DNA of 8,213 nucleotides from Deltaproteobacteria bacterium. GTDB taxonomy: Bacteria > Desulfobacterota > DSM-4660 > Desulfatiglandales > Desulfatiglandaceae. Position 1 is the stretch's first letter; every line of letters begins with the position of its first letter. Both the position numbers and the translations under genes were made by a program. Below are positions 6,081 through 8,213 of the stretch, piece after piece. The stretch is from positions 1 through 8,213 of the forward strand of contig JAFDAP010000059.1 in the NCBI GenBank assembly GCA_019313765.1. Direction: 5' to 3'. A model generated the notes under the pieces. That model saw only the letters and a program-made list of their open reading frames with translations. It did no database searches and was not told the DNA's origin.

Positions 6081-6482
6081 CTACGGTTGCTTAATCTTGA
6101 TATTTTCCCGGGACCACTCAACGATTTCATCAAAGGTCGTGCCCTTAGGAAAAAAGGCCATCACACCCATTTTTTTGATCCGTTCGATGTCTTCATCATC
6201 CAGAAAACCACCCGCTGTAATCGAGATATAATCGGCATTTTCCGCTTTCAAAAGCCGAATAATTTCCTCAAATACCCTTATGTCGGCCCCCTTCAACGTG
6301 GTAATTCCTATATGATCTGCCGACTCATGGAGTGATGATCTGACTATGGCCTCAGGCTCCTTGAGTTCTGTGTAGATAACCTCAAAACCCGCCTTGCCCA
6401 GACTTTTGGCCAAATTGAGCTGCGCCTCCTTGTGCCCCTCTCCCAATTTTCCCAACAGTATTCTGCCTTTTCTTTCAGCCAT
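6081..6482 (-). CDS. Stand-alone B12-binding-domain protein, degenerate motif
   Basis: The 133 residues align along their whole length with the C-terminal cobalamin-binding domain of methylmalonyl-CoA mutase (Rossmann-like flavodoxin fold). RILLGKLGEGHKEA (7-20) corresponds to the DxHxxG region, AGFEVIYTEL (31-40) to the next strand, TTLKGAD (61-67) to the SxL region, and ITAGGFLDDEDI (88-99) to the GG loop. The lower-ligand His is kept (H17), but the motif reads ExHxxA instead of DxHxxG and the Ser of SxL is Thr. No mutase catalytic subunit lies nearby. A ribosome site, GGGAG (complement of 6489-6493), is 6 bases before the ATG. The gene starts 22 bases from an inverted-repeat element that separates it from any upstream promoter. 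It could bind B12 as a separate subunit or be a B12-fold protein that has lost or changed its ligand. Confidence 0.88.
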   Translation of the reverse strand: MAERKGRILLGKLGEGHKEAQLNLAKSLGKAGFEVIYTELKEPEAIVRSSLHESADHIGITTLKGADIRVFEEIIRLLKAENADYISITAGGFLDDEDIERIKKMGVMAFFPKGTTFDEIVEWSRENIKIKQP

Positions 6483-6504
6483 ATACTTCTCCCGGTCGAT
6501 TTCC

Positions 6505-6648
6505 TGAGACCTTTGAAAAACTCCCCCTTTTGCCCGATTTCGGCGTCAAGCTCAAATTTCAATCCTCAAAATACTCAACGTATTCCTGCGGTTGGAATTA
6601 TCGCCTTCCTTGAACTTGATCAAAATTGAGCATTTTTCAAAGGTCTCA
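6505..6648. repeat. MITE-like element with perfect 16-bp terminal repeats
   Basis: TGAGACCTTTGAAAAA (6505-6520) and its exact reverse complement (6633-6648) bound a 144-bp stretch with no convincing gene. The interior contains weaker mirrored parts, for example GCTCAAATTT near the left and AAAATTGAGC near the right. No target-site duplication is evident. The element lies directly upstream of the B12-binding-domain gene, so that gene's promoter is either inside the repeat, beyond it, or in the 22 bases between. Confidence 0.75.
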
Positions 6649-6702
6649 ATTTGGATAAACGAGCAAAGATGCCTTTCCTGTAGTGACTGGAGGGAGGCCT
6701 TC

Positions 6703-6811
6703 GTCATTTCAGGGAGTTACGGAATGGGGGACCCCCTGGCTTCACGCTTCGAAGAAGCGGGGAGAACAGGGAGGGGGGAGGCATCACCCGTCCGTAACAC
6801 CTTGAAATGAC
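6703..6811. repeat. Inverted-repeat element with internal hairpins
   Basis: Ends 6703-6723 and 6791-6811 are inverted repeats with 19 of 21 matches (outermost GTCATTTCA and TGAAATGAC). Inside lie GGGGG-A-CCCCC (6726-6736) and a perfect hairpin CGCTTC-GAA-GAAGCG (6745-6759), followed by a purine-rich stretch. No gene was seen. Its right end touches the two-hairpin repeat at 6811-6871, so the two may be one composite or adjacent insertions. Confidence 0.65.
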
Positions 6812-6871
6812 CAGGCCGGGGCTTACCCGCCCTCGGCCTGTTGATGGACTTTTTACGAGTCCATCAAAGTT
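6811..6871. repeat. Two-hairpin dispersed repeat, copy 2
   Basis: This is the second copy of the 61-bp unit found at 52-112, in the same orientation and with 59 of 61 identical bases. The stems AGGCCGGGGC (6813-6822) with GCCCTCGGCCT (6829-6839), and TTGATGGACT (6841-6850) with AGTCCATCAA (6858-6867), are unchanged. This copy lacks the nested element that follows copy 1. Confidence 0.8.
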
Positions 6872-6988
6872 ACGTTTACCCAAGTATTATAGTCAATATC
6901 GGTTTGTAACGCAAGAAATTAGCTGCTTTTGGCGAAGACTTCGAAACGCCCTTGCTTCCGGCATTGTGTTTTGCTAAGAAAAGGCTAT
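6872..6988. other. Non-coding spacer between repeats
   Basis: I see no gene and no firm promoter here. A short imperfect palindrome lies around 6930-6951, with GGCG and CGCC at the ends and CGAAG/CTTCG inside. The last four bases, CTAT (6985-6988), are repeated on the far side of the next element. Confidence 0.35.
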
Positions 6989-7191
6989 GAGGCTGTCCGA
7001 GAATGGCTTCGTCGCGAGACTGAGCGAAAATTTCGAGGGCAAGTCGAAGATCCCGGACTTTGAGCGGGGCGGCAAGCCCAAAACGACCGGAGACGTAGCA
7101 GTAGCCTACATTGAGGGCATTTTGGGTTTGCCAACGCAGATCCTCGGTATTTACAGCCAGTCGTAGCAGAAGCCTATTCTCGGACAGCCTC
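6989..7191. mobile_element. 203-bp MITE-like insertion with CTAT duplication
   Basis: Perfect 16-bp terminal inverted repeats GAGGCTGTCCGAGAAT (6989-7004) and ATTCTCGGACAGCCTC (7176-7191) extend a further 6 bp (GGCTTC/GAAGCC) past one bulged base. Both ends abut CTAT in the same orientation (6985-6988 and 7192-7195), as expected of a 4-bp target duplication. The interior has a second inverted pair, GGCAAGCCCAAAA and TTTTGGGTTTGCC, with 12 of 13 matches. There is no transposase gene, so the element is non-autonomous. It ends 29 bases before the nucleotidyltransferase start and may carry or have displaced that gene's promoter. Confidence 0.75.
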
Positions 7192-7220
7192 CTATAGCAA
7201 ACCGGATAAATGAGGAAAAT

Positions 7221-8030
7221 ATGGAAAAGGGCACGGAAACCGCATCAGTGATCTTAGCTGCAGGAAGGGGCAGCCGGATGAAAGAATTCAAGGGAAACAA
7301 AACGCTCCTGCCGCTGGTCCCGGAAAAATCCCCCTTTGAGGGAAGATTTCCCATCCTGCTTGAAATTCTGAACAACCTTTCTCCCGGTCCAAAGGCCCTG
7401 GTTGTCAATTACAAAAAGGAAACTGTGATGAAGGCCACCAGCGGCCTTGACCTCGCCTACTGCGAACAGTCCGTACTCAACGGAACAGGAGGCGCCCTGC
7501 TCGCTGCCCGGGGGTTTTTGGAGAAACAGGACTGTGATCAACTTATCATCACCATGGGTGATGTCCCTTTGGTCAGAAAGACCACATACAGTGCCCTGCT
7601 AAAGGATCTGAATGACAAGAGCCTCATAGTCCTTGGGTTCCGGCCCCAATCCAAGAAACAATACGGGGTTCTGGAAATCCAGGGAGATCAGGTAAAAAAA
7701 ATCATCGAATGGAAATACTGGAAAACACAATCAAAAAAAAGGCGAAAAACTTTTGAGATCTGTAATTCCGGGATTTATGCCGCAAGAAAGGATGTCCTTC
7801 TCCGCTACCTTTCAATACTTGAATCAAGGCCCCACAGTATTCAAAAAGAGATTAGCGGCAAACTCGTGGAGATTGAAGAGTTTTTTATCACGGACCTGGT
7901 GGAATACATGAGTGATGACGGGTTGCCCGTCGGTTACGCGCTTGCCGGGGAAGAAGAAGTAATGGGCGTGGACGACCTTTCAGCTCTTCTGAAGGCCCAG
8001 GATATCTTCAAGCATTATAAGCAGGTTTAA
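7221..8030 (+). CDS. GlmU-type sugar nucleotidyltransferase, single domain
   Basis: This is a predicted cytosolic enzyme that transfers a nucleotide to a sugar-1-phosphate. The 269 residues match the N-terminal uridylyltransferase domain of GlmU: LAAGRGSRM (12-20), K27 of NKTLLPL, Q83 then NGTGGA (87-92), the metal-binding D114 of GDVPLV, YGVLEI (148-153), E163, N182 of CNSGIY and ITDLVEY (223-229). The left-handed beta-helix acetyltransferase domain of full GlmU (about 450 aa) is absent; a stop follows the first domain cleanly. The C-terminal motif usually read as GVNNR is GVDDL here (249-253), which places Asp where the metal-binding Asn is expected. A GAGGA ribosome site lies 4 bases before the ATG. 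The sugar and nucleotide substrates cannot be read from the sequence. It is not adjacent to other sugar genes. Confidence 0.88.
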   Translation: MEKGTETASVILAAGRGSRMKEFKGNKTLLPLVPEKSPFEGRFPILLEILNNLSPGPKALVVNYKKETVMKATSGLDLAYCEQSVLNGTGGALLAARGFLEKQDCDQLIITMGDVPLVRKTTYSALLKDLNDKSLIVLGFRPQSKKQYGVLEIQGDQVKKIIEWKYWKTQSKKRRKTFEICNSGIYAARKDVLLRYLSILESRPHSIQKEISGKLVEIEEFFITDLVEYMSDDGLPVGYALAGEEEVMGVDDLSALLKAQDIFKHYKQV

Positions 8031-8213
8031 TTTACTTATTGAGCTATTACAGGAACTCTGAAAGTACAAAGGGACCTGACGCCCCTTTTCTAAATATTTA
8101 TAACTGGGTATGCACCTTAGTCAACCGTCTACAAAATACTGATAAGAAGATGTTGGTAGCGTCCATCGATCAATGCGAACCGCAGAATTTCGAACAAAAA
8201 ATGTCGAGTGTTG
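8031..8213. other. Downstream non-coding region and unassigned tail
   Basis: The stretch after the nucleotidyltransferase contains the hairpin at 8068-8089 and then no recognised gene. From about 8141 all three + frames stay largely open to the window edge. One begins with ATG at 8150 after a weak AAGAAG, encoding MLVASIDQCEPQNFEQ and onward. Without the continuation it cannot be decided whether this is a gene start or a repeat. Confidence 0.3.
8068..8089 (+). terminator. Possible intrinsic terminator after the nucleotidyltransferase
   Basis: AAAGGG (8068-8073) pairs with CCCTTT (8083-8088), and the 3' arm runs into four T residues. It lies 37 bases after the stop of the nucleotidyltransferase gene. 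The stem is short (6 bp) and the T-tract brief, so strength is uncertain. Confidence 0.45.

Noticed and set aside
6024..6335. 103-codon plus-strand frame over the B12-fold gene
   Set aside because: It is antisense to the B12-fold gene, which has a convincing domain and ribosome site.
6592..6810. 72-codon plus-strand frame in the repeat island
   Set aside because: It spans two different inverted-repeat elements and has low-complexity Gly/Arg-rich content with no domain or ribosome site.

Overview
The window looks like a chromosomal segment of a Gram-negative bacterium of intermediate GC content, most likely from the Desulfobacterota (former Deltaproteobacteria) or a neighbouring group. This is inferred from gene style and from the kinds of short palindromic repeats between genes. 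It is not a taxonomic assignment. Nine protein genes are well supported and none looks broken. No tRNA, rRNA, CRISPR array, transposase gene or phage gene was seen.

Layout. Positions 1-250 are a cluster of palindromic repeats, and 251-553 is AT-rich non-coding DNA upstream of an rfbBAC operon (554-3075, +). The operon encodes three of the four dTDP-L-rhamnose steps; the fourth gene, rfbD, is absent. A small Cys-rich zinc-ribbon gene (3111-3389, -) converges on rfbC. A MITE-like element (3481-3616) then precedes a sharp operator-like palindrome and a near-consensus promoter. These drive a two-gene RNA-repair operon of archease (3685-4113) and the RNA ligase RtcB (4125-5570). Facing it on the minus strand is a probable two-gene unit: a stand-alone B12-binding-domain protein with a degenerate cobalamin motif (6081-6482), followed by an unrecognised 110-aa protein (5682-6014). 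Positions 6483-7220 hold no gene but contain at least four different inverted-repeat elements packed nearly end to end. The last gene (7221-8030, +) is a single-domain GlmU-type nucleotidyltransferase. The remaining 183 bases hold a possible terminator and an unassigned tail.

How the genes work together. RfbA activates glucose-1-phosphate to dTDP-glucose, RfbB makes the 4-keto-6-deoxy sugar and RfbC epimerises it, feeding surface polysaccharide synthesis. The nucleotidyltransferase at the far end may make another activated sugar, but nothing ties it directly to rfbBAC. Archease supports guanylylation of RtcB, which joins 2',3'-cyclic-phosphate (3'-phosphate) RNA ends to 5'-OH ends.

The most noteworthy points are the archease promoter, whose geometry predicts a leaderless mRNA under a perfect 11-bp-arm palindrome; the altered B12-binding motif; and the unusual variety of short inverted-repeat elements in the intergenic spaces, one with an apparent 4-bp target duplication. 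I did not find a clearly new multi-gene system.
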